NCBI RefSeq assembly: GCF_003955685.1
Contig: NZ_RXHJ01000001.1
Location: 124,001-188,000 of the forward strand
Reading direction: 5' to 3'
From: Corynebacterium hylobatis
Lineage (GTDB): Bacteria; Actinomycetota; Actinomycetes; Mycobacteriales; Mycobacteriaceae
Length of the DNA stretch: 64,000 bases
Shown here: positions 25,752 through 34,486 of the stretch, one piece after another
Position numbering within the stretch: the first letter of the stretch is position 1
Layout: every line of letters starts with the position of its first letter
The notes under the pieces: model-generated
The model's input: the letters and a program-made list of their open reading frames with translations, nothing else
What the model was told of the DNA's origin: nothing
The model's database searches: none
Made by a program: the position numbers and the translations under genes

Positions 25752-26765
25752 CTACTGCAGGGCAGCGGCGATGCGGTCGCCGACGTCCGTGGTGCGGACC
25801 GGACCCTCGCGCTTTGCGACGTCCTCGGCCACCGCCGCCTCAATCCGTGCGGCGTTCTCCTCGTCCCCGAGGTGGCGCAGCAGCATGGCGGTGGACAGGA
25901 TCGCGGCGGTCGGATCCGCAATGCCCTGGCCGGCGATGTCCGGTGCGGAGCCGTGGACCGGCTCGAACATGGAGGGGTTGGTGCCGGTGGCGTCGATGTT
26001 GCCGGAGGCGGCCAGGCCGATGCCTCCGGAGACGGCGCCTGCCTCGTCGGTGATGATGTCGCCGAAGAGGTTGTCGGTGACGATGACGTCGAAACGCGAG
26101 GGGTCGGTCACCAGGTAGATGGTGGCGGCGTCGATGTGGTTGTAGTCGACGGTGACCTCCGGGTACTCGGTGGCGATCTCGTCGACGGTGCGCTGCCACA
26201 GCCCACCGCCGTGCACGAGCACGTTGGTCTTGTGGACCAGGGTGAGGTGTTTGCGGCGCGACTGGGCCAGCTCGAAGGCGTAGCGGATGACCCGCTCCGC
26301 GCCGTAGCGGGTGTTCACGGAGGTCTCGTTGGCCACCTCGTGGGGAGTGCCCACGCGGATGGCGCCACCGTTGCCGGTGTAGGCGCCCTCGGTGCCCTCG
26401 CGGACGACGACGAAGTCGATGTTGCCCGGGTTGCGCAACGGGGATTCCACGCCCTCGTAGAGCTTGGAGGGGCGCAGGTTGACGTGGTGGTCGAGTGCGA
26501 AACGCATCTTCAACAGCAGGCCACGCTCGAGGATCCCGGGCGGGACCTCACCGGGGGCGCCGATGGCACCCAGGAGGATGGCGTCGTGCCCGCGCAGCGA
26601 GGCCAGGTCCTCATCGGTGAGCAGCTCGCCGTTACGCAGGTAACGGCGGGCGCCCAGGTCGTAGTCGGTGGTCTCGATGTCGTCGCGGAGGGTGCGGAGG
26701 ACCTTGAGGGCCTCGTCGGTGACCTCCGGGCCGATGCCGTCGCCGCCGATGACTGCAAGTTTCAT
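25752..26765 (-). CDS. leuB: 3-isopropylmalate dehydrogenase
   Basis: A 337-residue NAD-dependent decarboxylating dehydrogenase that turns 3-isopropylmalate into 2-oxoisocaproate. [12 protein letters not shown] starts the protein, substrate arginine segments lie around [14 protein letters not shown], and the family signature [12 protein letters not shown] with [14 protein letters not shown] is intact. ATG 26765 (MKLAVIGG) follows AAGGA about 10 nt upstream; a GTG at 26786 would add seven non-family residues. It is not linked to leuCD here but belongs to the same pathway. Confidence 0.96.
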   Translation of the reverse strand: MKLAVIGGDGIGPEVTDEALKVLRTLRDDIETTDYDLGARRYLRNGELLTDEDLASLRGHDAILLGAIGAPGEVPPGILERGLLLKMRFALDHHVNLRPSKLYEGVESPLRNPGNIDFVVVREGTEGAYTGNGGAIRVGTPHEVANETSVNTRYGAERVIRYAFELAQSRRKHLTLVHKTNVLVHGGGLWQRTVDEIATEYPEVTVDYNHIDAATIYLVTDPSRFDVIVTDNLFGDIITDEAGAVSGGIGLAASGNIDATGTNPSMFEPVHGSAPDIAGQGIADPTAAILSTAMLLRHLGDEENAARIEAAVAEDVAKREGPVRTTDVGDRIAAALQ

Positions 26766-26822
26766 TCTGTGGGATTCCTTTCTCACCTGCTAGAACTACA
26801 GGGGAATCCTACCAGGCAGAAC

Positions 26823-27323
26823 CTACGATTCGTCGGCGACCCAGTCATGGATGCGGCCCCGCTGGTACAGCAGCGGGCGCGCATCGTCCTCGGTGCCGCA
26901 GTCGGCCACCGAGATGGTGAGGATGGTGTGGTCCCCACCGGGGAAGGCGTTGACGATCTCACCGGCGAACCAGGCCGCGGCACCCTCGATGAGCGCCACC
27001 TCCCGGTTGCGGCGGACGATGTCCACCCCGGCGAAGCGGTCGATGCCCCGGGTGGAGAACTGCCGGGCGAGACCGCCCTGCCCCTCCGCGAGCACCGAGA
27101 TACCCACCGGCGCCCCGACCGTGAGGTACGGCAGCGACGTTGAGCCGTTGTCGACGCTGAGGACGACCATCGCGGGCTCCAGGGACAGCGAGGAGAAGGC
27201 GCTGACAGTCAGGCCGACGTCCTCACCCCCGGAGCGGGTGGTCACGATGGTGACCCCGGAAGGGAAAGTACCCACGGCGGCGCGCAACTGGTCTCCTGAC
27301 ACGGTGAGATCTGCCAACGTCAT
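26823..27323 (-). CDS. Flavin reductase (HpaC/DszD-like)
   Basis: A 166-residue flavin reductase-like domain protein: AVGTFPSGVTIVTTR at the N-terminus, LTVSAFSSLSLEPAMVVLSVDNGS, FAGEIVNAFPGGDHTILTISV and a C-terminal LLYQRGRIHDW. It reduces FMN or FAD with NAD(P)H for a partner monooxygenase. It starts 3 bp after the stop of an acyl-CoA-dehydrogenase-like gene, so the two probably form a two-component flavin monooxygenase. Confidence 0.86.
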   Translation of the reverse strand: MTLADLTVSGDQLRAAVGTFPSGVTIVTTRSGGEDVGLTVSAFSSLSLEPAMVVLSVDNGSTSLPYLTVGAPVGISVLAEGQGGLARQFSTRGIDRFAGVDIVRRNREVALIEGAAAWFAGEIVNAFPGGDHTILTISVADCGTEDDARPLLYQRGRIHDWVADES

Positions 27324-27326
27324 CTT

Positions 27327-28355
27327 CTAGTTCTCCTCCTGGGCCCGGGCGCGGCCCAGCTCCCACTTGAGCTGGGTCTCGGACGGGGACTGGACCGGGA
27401 TGAAGGCGGCCTCACGGAACCGGCGCGAGGCCGGGGAGGACTGCGCGTAACCGGCACCGCCGGCGACACGGACCTCCAGGGCGGTGGCGTCGACGGCGGC
27501 TTCCGCTGCGGCGAGGCGCAGCTCGAGCAGCTTCACGCGATCCACCGCCTCACCGTTGTCGAGCGCGGAGGCGATGGCCTCCTGCTCGGCGATCAGTTCG
27601 CTGATCCGGTCGCGGACCTGCGCCACGTCCCCGGTGAGCACCTCGTTGATGCCGGTCAGGCGGGTGGCGGCGGCGCTGATCGCGGCGTCGGCCAGACCGA
27701 GGCACTCGGAGGTCTGGAGGATCATGAAGGTCGGGCGCACCGCGCCGATGAACTCCTCGAAACCGCGCGAGAGGATCTGCGCCTCCGGCACGAAGACATC
27801 CTCCAGCGAGATCCACGCCGAGGCGGTCGCGTTCAGGCCCAGCAGGGCGAACGGCGAACCCAGGGTCACGCCCTCCGCATCACCGTCAAAGGCGAGCAGC
27901 AGACGCTCGCCTTCCGGGGTGCGGGCGGCGGTGACGATCAGGGCGTCATCAGCCAGGTTGGAGGCCCAGGCCAGACGACCGTTGAGACGGTAACCGCCCT
28001 CGACCGGGGTGGCGGCCAGATCGATGGTGCCGGCGCCGGCGGCCTCCTTGAAGGCGGGGGCCATGCCGGTCACTCCCGGACGCTGACCGGCCTCGAGGAC
28101 CGGGAGGAGCTCATGGGCGTAACCGGTGTCGGCGGTGCGCAGGTAGGTGATCACCATGGTGTGCGCCCAGATGCTGAAGGCCACCGAGAGGTCCTCGGCA
28201 GCTATCCGGCGCAGCTGCCGGGCGGTGTCGCGCAGACCGTCGCGGATGAACAGTTTCTGCCCGCCCAGCAGCTCCAGGCCGTAACGGGCCGGGAGCTCGT
28301 TCTTGTCGACGGCCTTGGCATTCTCCGCGATCTTCTCCAGGATTGCTGAACCCAT
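27327..28355 (-). CDS. Acyl-CoA-dehydrogenase-fold flavin monooxygenase-like protein
   Basis: A 342-residue member of the acyl-CoA dehydrogenase fold, with the middle beta domain (GMAPAFKEAAGAGTIDLAATP, GYRLNGRLAWASNLADDALIV) and a helical C-terminal domain ending VRVAGGAGYAQSSPASRRFREA. Its pairing with a flavin reductase points to the SfnB/DszC/HpaB-like group, which uses reduced FMN to oxygenate sulfur or nitrogen compounds instead of oxidising acyl-CoA. ATG 28355 is 5 bp after the OsmC-like stop. Substrate unknown; organosulfur use is a guess from family neighbours. Confidence 0.75.
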   Translation of the reverse strand: MGSAILEKIAENAKAVDKNELPARYGLELLGGQKLFIRDGLRDTARQLRRIAAEDLSVAFSIWAHTMVITYLRTADTGYAHELLPVLEAGQRPGVTGMAPAFKEAAGAGTIDLAATPVEGGYRLNGRLAWASNLADDALIVTAARTPEGERLLLAFDGDAEGVTLGSPFALLGLNATASAWISLEDVFVPEAQILSRGFEEFIGAVRPTFMILQTSECLGLADAAISAAATRLTGINEVLTGDVAQVRDRISELIAEQEAIASALDNGEAVDRVKLLELRLAAAEAAVDATALEVRVAGGAGYAQSSPASRRFREAAFIPVQSPSETQLKWELGRARAQEEN

Positions 28356-28360
28356 GCAGA

Positions 28361-28909
28361 TCAGACCAGCTCGGAGGTGAGGTTGGCCGGACGGGTGTAG
28401 GTGTTGACCACCGGGGACCACTTGATGGCGTCGTCGTGGATCTTCTGCAGGGTCTCGCGGTCGGCGTCACCCTCGATCTCGACCTTGACGCGGACATCGG
28501 AGACGCCCGGACGCTTGTCCTCGGCCAGGTCACCCACCCCCCAGGTCGGGGAGACATCGATGTCGGACTCGATGTCGATGTCGATCTTGGTCAGGGTGAC
28601 ACCACGGTGGGTGGCGATGGCCTGGATGCCGACGGAGATGCAGGCGGCGAGGCCGGCCTGGGCCATCTCGGTCGGGTTCGGGGCGGTGTCGTCGCCCAGC
28701 AGTGCCGGCGGCTCGGACACCAGCACCGGCTCCAGGTTGCGGACCTGGGTGTAGTTGCGGAACTTGCCGTCAGCCTCCGTGTGGGTGCGGATCTTCTTGT
28801 GTCCACCCTCGGGGTTGTCGATGTTCTTCTGCGCGAGCTCGGCGAGCTTCTCGGCGTCGATCGGCTCGAGCGGCTGACCCTGCTGGTGGTTCGGGGTGAG
28901 GCTGGACAT
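28361..28909 (-). CDS. OsmC-family protein
   Basis: A 182-residue OsmC-fold protein. The first conserved cysteine lies in MAQAGLAACISVGIQAIATHRG. The second, peroxidatic-pair position normally found in a CPV/CSP-type motif reads IKWSPVVNT here, so the second Cys is replaced by Trp, arguing against a standard thiol peroxidase. It is first in an operon with the dehydrogenase-like and flavin reductase genes, preceded by AAGGAGA 6 nt before ATG 28909. It may handle a reactive thiol or sulfur product of that pathway. Confidence 0.82.
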   Translation of the reverse strand: MSSLTPNHQQGQPLEPIDAEKLAELAQKNIDNPEGGHKKIRTHTEADGKFRNYTQVRNLEPVLVSEPPALLGDDTAPNPTEMAQAGLAACISVGIQAIATHRGVTLTKIDIDIESDIDVSPTWGVGDLAEDKRPGVSDVRVKVEIEGDADRETLQKIHDDAIKWSPVVNTYTRPANLTSELV

Positions 28910-29054
28910 GGCTGTCTCCTTTGAGAAATAGCTTCTGGGACCGTTGGGAATATTAATCCACACGGTTCGGATTCACCATACCGTGTGGTCTACTTGGAGG
29001 TCCGGATGACCCACCTTCCCCGATGAGCTGCTCCGATCATGAATAAATTAATGA

Positions 29055-29092
29055 ATAAAAAAGGACCCCCACCGCGGATTGCGGCAGGGGTC
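29055..29092 (-). terminator. Intrinsic terminator of serA
   Basis: Arms GACCCC (29063-29068) and GGGGTC (29087-29092) with an inner CCGC/GCGG stem, followed on the minus strand by TTTTTTTATTC. It lies 15 bp after the serA stop. Confidence 0.88.
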
Positions 29093-29107
29093 GGCAGAAC
29101 AGTCGTT

Positions 29108-30700
29108 CTAGCTGTCCAGGTCGAGCTGGACAGCCGCGGAGGCGCCCAGGGACTCGGAGATCTTCTTCTCCAGGGCGGCGGGAACCTCGGCGTCGACACG
29201 CAGCACGAGGATCGCGCCGTCACCCTTGGCGGCCTGGGTCAGCGCGGCGGCCTCGATGTTGATGCCGGACTCACCCAGCTGGGAGCCGACCTTGCCCAGG
29301 GCACCCGGGGCGTCGGTGTACTCGAGGAAGAGGTTACGGCCCTCGGCACGCATGTCCAGGCCACGGTTGTCGATGCGGACGATCTTCTCCACGCGGTCCA
29401 GGCCGGTGAGGGCGCCGACCACGGTACGGGAGGAGCCGTCGGCGCCGATCACCTTGACGTCGACCGCGGAGCGGTGGGTGGTGGACTCGGAGGCGGTCTC
29501 GACCTTGTAGTCCAGGTCGCGGGCCTTAGCGATGGTCGGGGCGTTGACGAAGGTGACCGGCTCGTCGGTGGTGGCGGAGAACAGGCCACGGACAGCCGAC
29601 AGACCCAGCACGGAGACATCGTCCTCGGTGGACAGCTCACCGCGGGCGGTGACCTCCACGTCAACCGGTGCGGAGTCGAGGAGCTGGCCGGCCAGCAGAC
29701 CCAGCTTGCGGGTCAGGTCCAGCCACAGAGCGACCTCCTCGCCGACGCGGCCGCCGGAGACGTTGACGGCATCCGGGACGAACTCGCCGGCCAGGGCCTT
29801 GAGCACGGAGGCGGCGACATCGGTGCCGGCGCGGTCCTGGGCCTCGGCGGTGGAGGCACCCAGGTGCGGGGTGACGACGACCTGCGGCAGCTCGAAGAGC
29901 GGGGAGTCGGTGCACGGCTCGGTGGAGAAGACGTCGAAGCCGGCGCCCCAGATGTGGCCGGACCTGATGGCATCAGCCAGTGCCTGCTCATCGACCAGGC
30001 CGCCGCGGGCCGCGTTGATGATGATCTGGCCCTTCTTGGACTTGGCCAGCAGCTCGGCATTGAACATGCCGGCCGTCTCCTTGGTCTTGGGCAGGTGGAT
30101 GGTGATGATGTCGGCGCGGGCGACCAGCTCATCCAGCTCGACGAGCTCCACACCCAGCTGGGCTGCGCGCGTCGGATTCGCGTAGGGGTCGTAGGCGATG
30201 ATCTCGGTCTCGAAGGCCGAGAGACGCTGGGCGAAGAGCTGGCCGATGTGTCCGAAACCGACGACACCGATGGTCTTGCCGAAGATCTCCACACCCTTGA
30301 ACTGGGAGCGCTTCCACTCGCCTTCACGCAGGGTGGCGTCGGCGGCCGGGATCTGGCGGACGGTGGCCATGAGCAGAGCGATGGCATGCTCGCAGGCGGA
30401 GTGGATGTTCGAGGTCGGAGCGTTGACCACCATGACACCACGCTCGGTGGCGGCATCGATGTCGACGTTGTCCAGGCCGACGCCGGCGCGGCCCACGATC
30501 TTCAGGTTCGGGGCGGCCTCGAGAACCTCGCGGGTGACGGTGGTGGCGGAACGCACCAGCAGGGCGTCGGCCTCCGGGACGGCTGCGAGCAGCTCCGGGG
30601 TGTTCGGGCCGTCGACCCAGCGCACCTCCACGGCGTCTCCGAGCGCGTCTACGGTGGACGGTGCCAGTTTGTCGGCGATAAGGACGACGGGCTTGCTCAC
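29108..30700 (-). CDS. serA: D-3-phosphoglycerate dehydrogenase
   Basis: A 530-residue type-I SerA, the first enzyme of serine synthesis. NAD-binding GKTIGVVGFGHIGQLFAQRL, catalytic R/E/H segments (NAARGGLVDEQAL, VVTPHLGASTAEAQDRAG), then the intervening ASB domain and a C-terminal ACT domain (AILVLRVDAEVP) are all present, as in mycobacterial and corynebacterial SerA. It starts with GTG preceded by AGGAG. Serine feedback through the ACT domain is expected from the family. Confidence 0.96.
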   Translation of the reverse strand: MSKPVVLIADKLAPSTVDALGDAVEVRWVDGPNTPELLAAVPEADALLVRSATTVTREVLEAAPNLKIVGRAGVGLDNVDIDAATERGVMVVNAPTSNIHSACEHAIALLMATVRQIPAADATLREGEWKRSQFKGVEIFGKTIGVVGFGHIGQLFAQRLSAFETEIIAYDPYANPTRAAQLGVELVELDELVARADIITIHLPKTKETAGMFNAELLAKSKKGQIIINAARGGLVDEQALADAIRSGHIWGAGFDVFSTEPCTDSPLFELPQVVVTPHLGASTAEAQDRAGTDVAASVLKALAGEFVPDAVNVSGGRVGEEVALWLDLTRKLGLLAGQLLDSAPVDVEVTARGELSTEDDVSVLGLSAVRGLFSATTDEPVTFVNAPTIAKARDLDYKVETASESTTHRSAVDVKVIGADGSSRTVVGALTGLDRVEKIVRIDNRGLDMRAEGRNLFLEYTDAPGALGKVGSQLGESGINIEAAALTQAAKGDGAILVLRVDAEVPAALEKKISESLGASAAVQLDLDS

Positions 30701-30805
30701 GGGTGTTTACTCCTGCTTCGTTAATGAGGGTGTGGAACGTAGAACACTTTAGTCGGTGGACTTTGACCTTGGGCCACGACCTGCCCATATATGAGACAGG
30801 CCACT

Positions 30806-32614
30806 TCAGGAACGTACCCCCGCCCACCCACTGAAGGCGTTGGGGCCCTCGTCCCCGCCGCTGTAATCCAGGTCATCGACGTCCCTGACCACAGGTTTAC
30901 CCATGGCGTACTCCACCATCCCCAGGAAACGGGCGCGGCGGTCACGCAGGAAGCCGTGGAAGTCGGACTGGTGCAGCAGGTCCGGGTTGAGCTCATGGGT
31001 GGCCAGCACCGTGTCGAAGTCGGCATCGTCGAGAAGCGACTTCGTCTGCACCCGGCTGAGGTACTGCGTCGGTGAGTAACCGTCGATGACCACCTCGGTG
31101 CGTTTGCCCATGGGCGTGCGGTTGAGCACGCTGTCCGCCACCACGTCCTCGATGCCGTTGTCCCGGCACCACTCGGCCGGGAATACGCGGTGGAAACCGG
31201 GGTGCAGATCAGGGAAGGTCCAGCGGTCGAAGGGCTGGGCGGAACGCCAGTCGCGGGCTCCCCTACCCATGAGCAGGGCGTAGATACCCTGGTAGACACC
31301 GGAGTTCTCCTGCACGGAGAAGAATCGGGATTCCGAGAAGGAGGCATCACTGATGGTCTTGGGTACCTCTGCCCCGGCATCGCAGATCCAGGCGGTGACC
31401 TGCTCGACGTCGCGGGCCGAGCGGTTGATCACCGCCGCCGAGCCGTAGAGCTCGCCGAGAATGCCGCACCAGAACCACTGGTTGAGCCGGTCCCACGCCC
31501 GGGCTGATGCCAGTGCCCTCGGTGTCTCCGCCAACCGGGCGAAGATGACCGCCAGCGGGATGAGCTGGGCGGTGTAGGGCACCTGCTCAATGGTGAGCAT
31601 GCAGCGCTGGGCGAGGAACTCGGCGGTCTCCCGGAGCGTGATGCGCAGTTCCGCCCGGGCGGCCAGGTAGTCCTCGAGGGTGAGGTCGAGGATGTCCTCA
31701 CGGTGGCCCGCCGCATGCCCCTGCCGGGAGGTGACCAGCAGGGAGACTGCCGTGAGGAAGTCTGTGCGCCCGATCCGGTCCAGTGCCGGGTACCGGCGCA
31801 GGACACGGCGGGTCTCCTCCCAGTCCTCCGCCATGGAGAACTCCGGGTCCTGCGTGGCGAAGACCGCCGTGAGCAGCTCGAAGACGTCCATCTGCAGGCC
31901 GGCGGAATTGGCCTGCGCGAAGATGGAGCCGATGCCGGTCTGGGCGGTCTCCCGGGCCAGCCGGATCATGGGGATGTCGTAGGCGGCCAGGGGCTTGACG
32001 ATGCGGTCGTAGAAACGCTTGACGCCCTCCCGGGAACCGGCGTCCCGGGCAGCGACGTCGAAGAGCAGGTCCGTGCCCGCCTCCCACAGCAGCGAGGACA
32101 CGGGGATGCAGCCGTGTGCGACAGCCGCCTCGCGGCTGGTGATGCCACCCGGGATGTCGGGGCCGAAATGCGATCTGACCTGGCCATCCTCATCCACAGA
32201 GAAGACCGCGTCATCGGGCATCACCTGAGCCTCGACCGCCCGGGAGACCTCCACGTAGAAGGTGCGGCAGATGCGTTTGGAACGGAAGTCGACGGTGTCC
32301 ACCGAACCGTCCCCGCGCAGGCAGTGGTAGAGGGTGGTCAGGCGCTGCTGGCCGTCGAGAAGCAGCAGGCCGGGCGCGGAGGTGGCAGCGGGGGCGCCGG
32401 AGATCGGCCGCGGGCGGAAGCGCATGGGCGCGTTGCGGGTGTCCAACGAGAGCAGCGAACCGACCGGGTAACCGCGCAGGACGGTTACGATGAGCGAACG
32501 GATCCGGTCGACATCCCACGCGTAGGCGCGCTGGAAATCAGGCAGCTGGAGCTCGCCGCGGTCGATGCGGGAGAACAGGTCAGGCAGGTCGTAGCTCGGC
32601 GTGGTGAAACCCAT
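30806..32614 (-). CDS. DUF262-domain protein (GmrSD/BrxU-like), possible defence nuclease
   Basis: 602 residues. The N-terminal DUF262 region has LQLPDFQRAYAWD (FQRxYxW motif) and LLLLDGQQRLTTLYH (DGQQR motif), the ParB/Srx-like nucleotide-binding core of GmrS. The C-terminal part contains FHRVFPAEWCRDNGIED followed by SVLNRTPMGKRTE, which resembles a degenerate DUF1524/HNH segment (usual HHIFP...NKT...T). Related proteins restrict modified phage DNA. ATG 32614 is 7 nt after TAGACT. It sits alone between serA and a divergent ABC importer, as an acquired gene might. Confidence 0.82.
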   Translation of the reverse strand: MGFTTPSYDLPDLFSRIDRGELQLPDFQRAYAWDVDRIRSLIVTVLRGYPVGSLLSLDTRNAPMRFRPRPISGAPAATSAPGLLLLDGQQRLTTLYHCLRGDGSVDTVDFRSKRICRTFYVEVSRAVEAQVMPDDAVFSVDEDGQVRSHFGPDIPGGITSREAAVAHGCIPVSSLLWEAGTDLLFDVAARDAGSREGVKRFYDRIVKPLAAYDIPMIRLARETAQTGIGSIFAQANSAGLQMDVFELLTAVFATQDPEFSMAEDWEETRRVLRRYPALDRIGRTDFLTAVSLLVTSRQGHAAGHREDILDLTLEDYLAARAELRITLRETAEFLAQRCMLTIEQVPYTAQLIPLAVIFARLAETPRALASARAWDRLNQWFWCGILGELYGSAAVINRSARDVEQVTAWICDAGAEVPKTISDASFSESRFFSVQENSGVYQGIYALLMGRGARDWRSAQPFDRWTFPDLHPGFHRVFPAEWCRDNGIEDVVADSVLNRTPMGKRTEVVIDGYSPTQYLSRVQTKSLLDDADFDTVLATHELNPDLLHQSDFHGFLRDRRARFLGMVEYAMGKPVVRDVDDLDYSGGDEGPNAFSGWAGVRS

Positions 32615-32621
32615 GGCGTCG

Positions 32622-32627
32622 AGTCTA
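32622..32627 (-). promoter_or_regulatory. -10 hexamer TAGACT of the DUF262 gene
   Basis: TAGACT on the minus strand, 7 nt before ATG 32614. Confidence 0.45.
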
Positions 32628-32673
32628 TCCCCGGGTGTGAGGCACCGCTGGTGGGTGACTCGACATGCCCACA

Positions 32674-32690
32674 TACCGAGCGGTACGGTA
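32674..32690. promoter_or_regulatory. Palindromic operator upstream of the ABC importer
   Basis: TACCG-AG-CGGTA at 32674-32685 is a perfect palindrome and continues as CGGTA at 32686-32690, a third half-site. It has the form of TetR-family sites and lies about 60 bp before the importer's GTG and about 50 bp before the divergent DUF262 promoter. The regulator is not in this window. Confidence 0.5.
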
Positions 32691-32744
32691 GCGTGATCCG
32701 CAACAAGACCATACTGTCTATCTGCACCGAACCGGAGGTTATAC

Positions 32745-33716
32745 GTGGCGATGTTGACACGGCGCATATTCCTGGGCGCCGCGACCCTGAGCACACTGGG
32801 GGTCCTCGGCGGTCGAGCGGCCTCCGCCGGCAAGGACCCCGAGCCGTCCGACGCCATCACCATCGGCTACGTGCCGATCGCGTGCTCTTCTCCGCTGCTT
32901 GCCGCGGACGCGATGGATGCCTTCCGGCGCCGCGGCCTCAACGTCACGCTCCGCCGTTTCGCCGGTTGGGCCGACCTGTGGTCCGCCTACCTGACCGGCC
33001 AGCTACACGTCACCCACATGCTATCCCCCATGGCCGTCACCCCCACCTCCCGGCCGACCAACCTGGCCTACACGATGAACACCAACGGTCAGGCGATCAC
33101 CGTCGCCTCCCGTCTCCACAGCGAGATCTCCGGCCTGCAGGACCTGCGCGGCCGCGTCATCGGCATCCCCTTCGAGTACTCCATCCACTCGCTCCTGCTC
33201 CGCGACGCCCTCGTCGCCCACGGCGTCGACCCCGTTGCCGACCTGGAGCTGCGCCTGCTGCGCCCGGCAGACATGGTCGCCCAGCTCGAGGTCGGCGGCA
33301 TCGACGGCTTCATCGGCCCCGAGCCCTTCAACCAGCGCGCACTGGCCACCGGTTCCGGCCGCGTCCTGCACATGACCAAGGAGTTCTGGGACCGCCACCC
33401 CTGCTGTGCCCTGGCCATCGGCGAGGACTGGCAGGACGCGCATCCGGCGCAGGCCACCGCCGTCACTGATGCCCTGGCCGAGGCCTCCGCATTCCTCAAT
33501 GCCCCCGGTAACCACGCCGAGGCAGCCAACATCCTCTCCCATGAGCGCTACCTCAACCAGCCGGCGTCACTCATCGAGCCGGTCCTCGAAGGCGCCTACC
33601 GCAACTGGGCCGGCGAGGACATCATCGACCCCGAGCGCATCCACTTCGGCGATGCGACCGACCCTGCCGCCACCGACTGGATGCGTGAGCAGCTGACCCG
33701 TTGGGAGCTCGTGTGA
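32745..33716 (+). CDS. ABC importer substrate-binding protein (NrtA/SsuA/TauA-like)
   Basis: A 323-residue NMT1/NrtA-type binding protein. The N-terminus LTRRIFLGAATL is a twin-arginine export signal. The mature start reads ITIGYVPIACSSPLLAADAM and the ligand-domain hinge contains GRVIGIPFEYSIHSLLLRDAL, as in nitrate, sulfonate and bicarbonate receptors. GTG 32745 follows GGAGG at 7-nt spacing. It is first of a three-gene importer operon. The ligand is undecided among nitrate-, sulfonate- and thiamine-precursor-type compounds. Confidence 0.85.
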   Translation: MAMLTRRIFLGAATLSTLGVLGGRAASAGKDPEPSDAITIGYVPIACSSPLLAADAMDAFRRRGLNVTLRRFAGWADLWSAYLTGQLHVTHMLSPMAVTPTSRPTNLAYTMNTNGQAITVASRLHSEISGLQDLRGRVIGIPFEYSIHSLLLRDALVAHGVDPVADLELRLLRPADMVAQLEVGGIDGFIGPEPFNQRALATGSGRVLHMTKEFWDRHPCCALAIGEDWQDAHPAQATAVTDALAEASAFLNAPGNHAEAANILSHERYLNQPASLIEPVLEGAYRNWAGEDIIDPERIHFGDATDPAATDWMREQLTRWELV

Positions 33717-34486
33717 GCCCCCGCGTGCGCGCGGGCGCACTCGGCCTGGTCCTGTTCGTTCTCAGCGTCGGCGCCTGGCAGCTGGTCGTCAACGCCGGGG
33801 TCCTGTCCAGCCTCGCCCCCACCCCGGCAGGGGTCTGGCAGCGCGGCGTGGAGATCCTCGCCGACCCCTTCTACCGCGACGGCCCGGGCAGCGTCGGCAT
33901 CTTCTGGCACCTGATGACCAGCCTCCAACGGGTGCTCATCGGCTTCCTGCTGGCCGCACTGATCGCCATTCCGCTGGGCTTCCTGCTGGGGCGGGTGCAG
34001 ACGCTGCGCTGGGCCGTGGACCCCCTGGTGCAGATCCTGCGCCCGGTCTCCCCGCTGGCCTGGCTGCCCATCGGCCTGGCCCTGCTCCACGACGCCGAGC
34101 GCACCGCCGTCTTCGTCATAGTGCTCTCCGCCCTGTGGCCGATCCTGATCAACACCATCGACGCGGTCATGCACATCCACCCGACCTACCTCAAGCTCAC
34201 GCAGACCCTGGGCACCCCGTTGTGGCTGGCCGTCACCCGCGTGTGGCTGCCCGCGACGCTGCCCGGGATCATCACCGGCCTCCGCCTGTCGCTGTCGACC
34301 TCCTGGCTGGTCATCATCGCCGCGGAGATGCTCGTCGGCGGCCAGGGCATCGGCTTCTTCGTGTGGAACATGTGGAACCGCCTCGACATCGATGCCATCG
34401 TCGTCGCCATCGTCCTCATCGGCCTGACCGGCCTCATCCTTGACCACCTCGTCGCAGCACTGCAGAAGACGGTCCGTTATGACTAG
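33713..34486 (+). CDS. ABC importer permease (SsuC/NrtB-like)
   Basis: A 257-residue BPD_transp_1 permease with about six membrane segments and the EAA-type coupling loop around LTQTLGTPLWLAVTRVWLPATLPGIITGLR. GTG 33713 overlaps the stop of the binding-protein gene as GTGA and is preceded by GGGAG, so the genes are translationally coupled. Confidence 0.88.
   Translation: MSPRVRAGALGLVLFVLSVGAWQLVVNAGVLSSLAPTPAGVWQRGVEILADPFYRDGPGSVGIFWHLMTSLQRVLIGFLLAALIAIPLGFLLGRVQTLRWAVDPLVQILRPVSPLAWLPIGLALLHDAERTAVFVIVLSALWPILINTIDAVMHIHPTYLKLTQTLGTPLWLAVTRVWLPATLPGIITGLRLSLSTSWLVIIAAEMLVGGQGIGFFVWNMWNRLDIDAIVVAIVLIGLTGLILDHLVAALQKTVRYD

Noticed and set aside
29039..30724. Long open frame (561 codons) on the plus strand opposite serA
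   Set aside because: Composition is typical of antisense high-GC frames, and serA explains the sequence fully.
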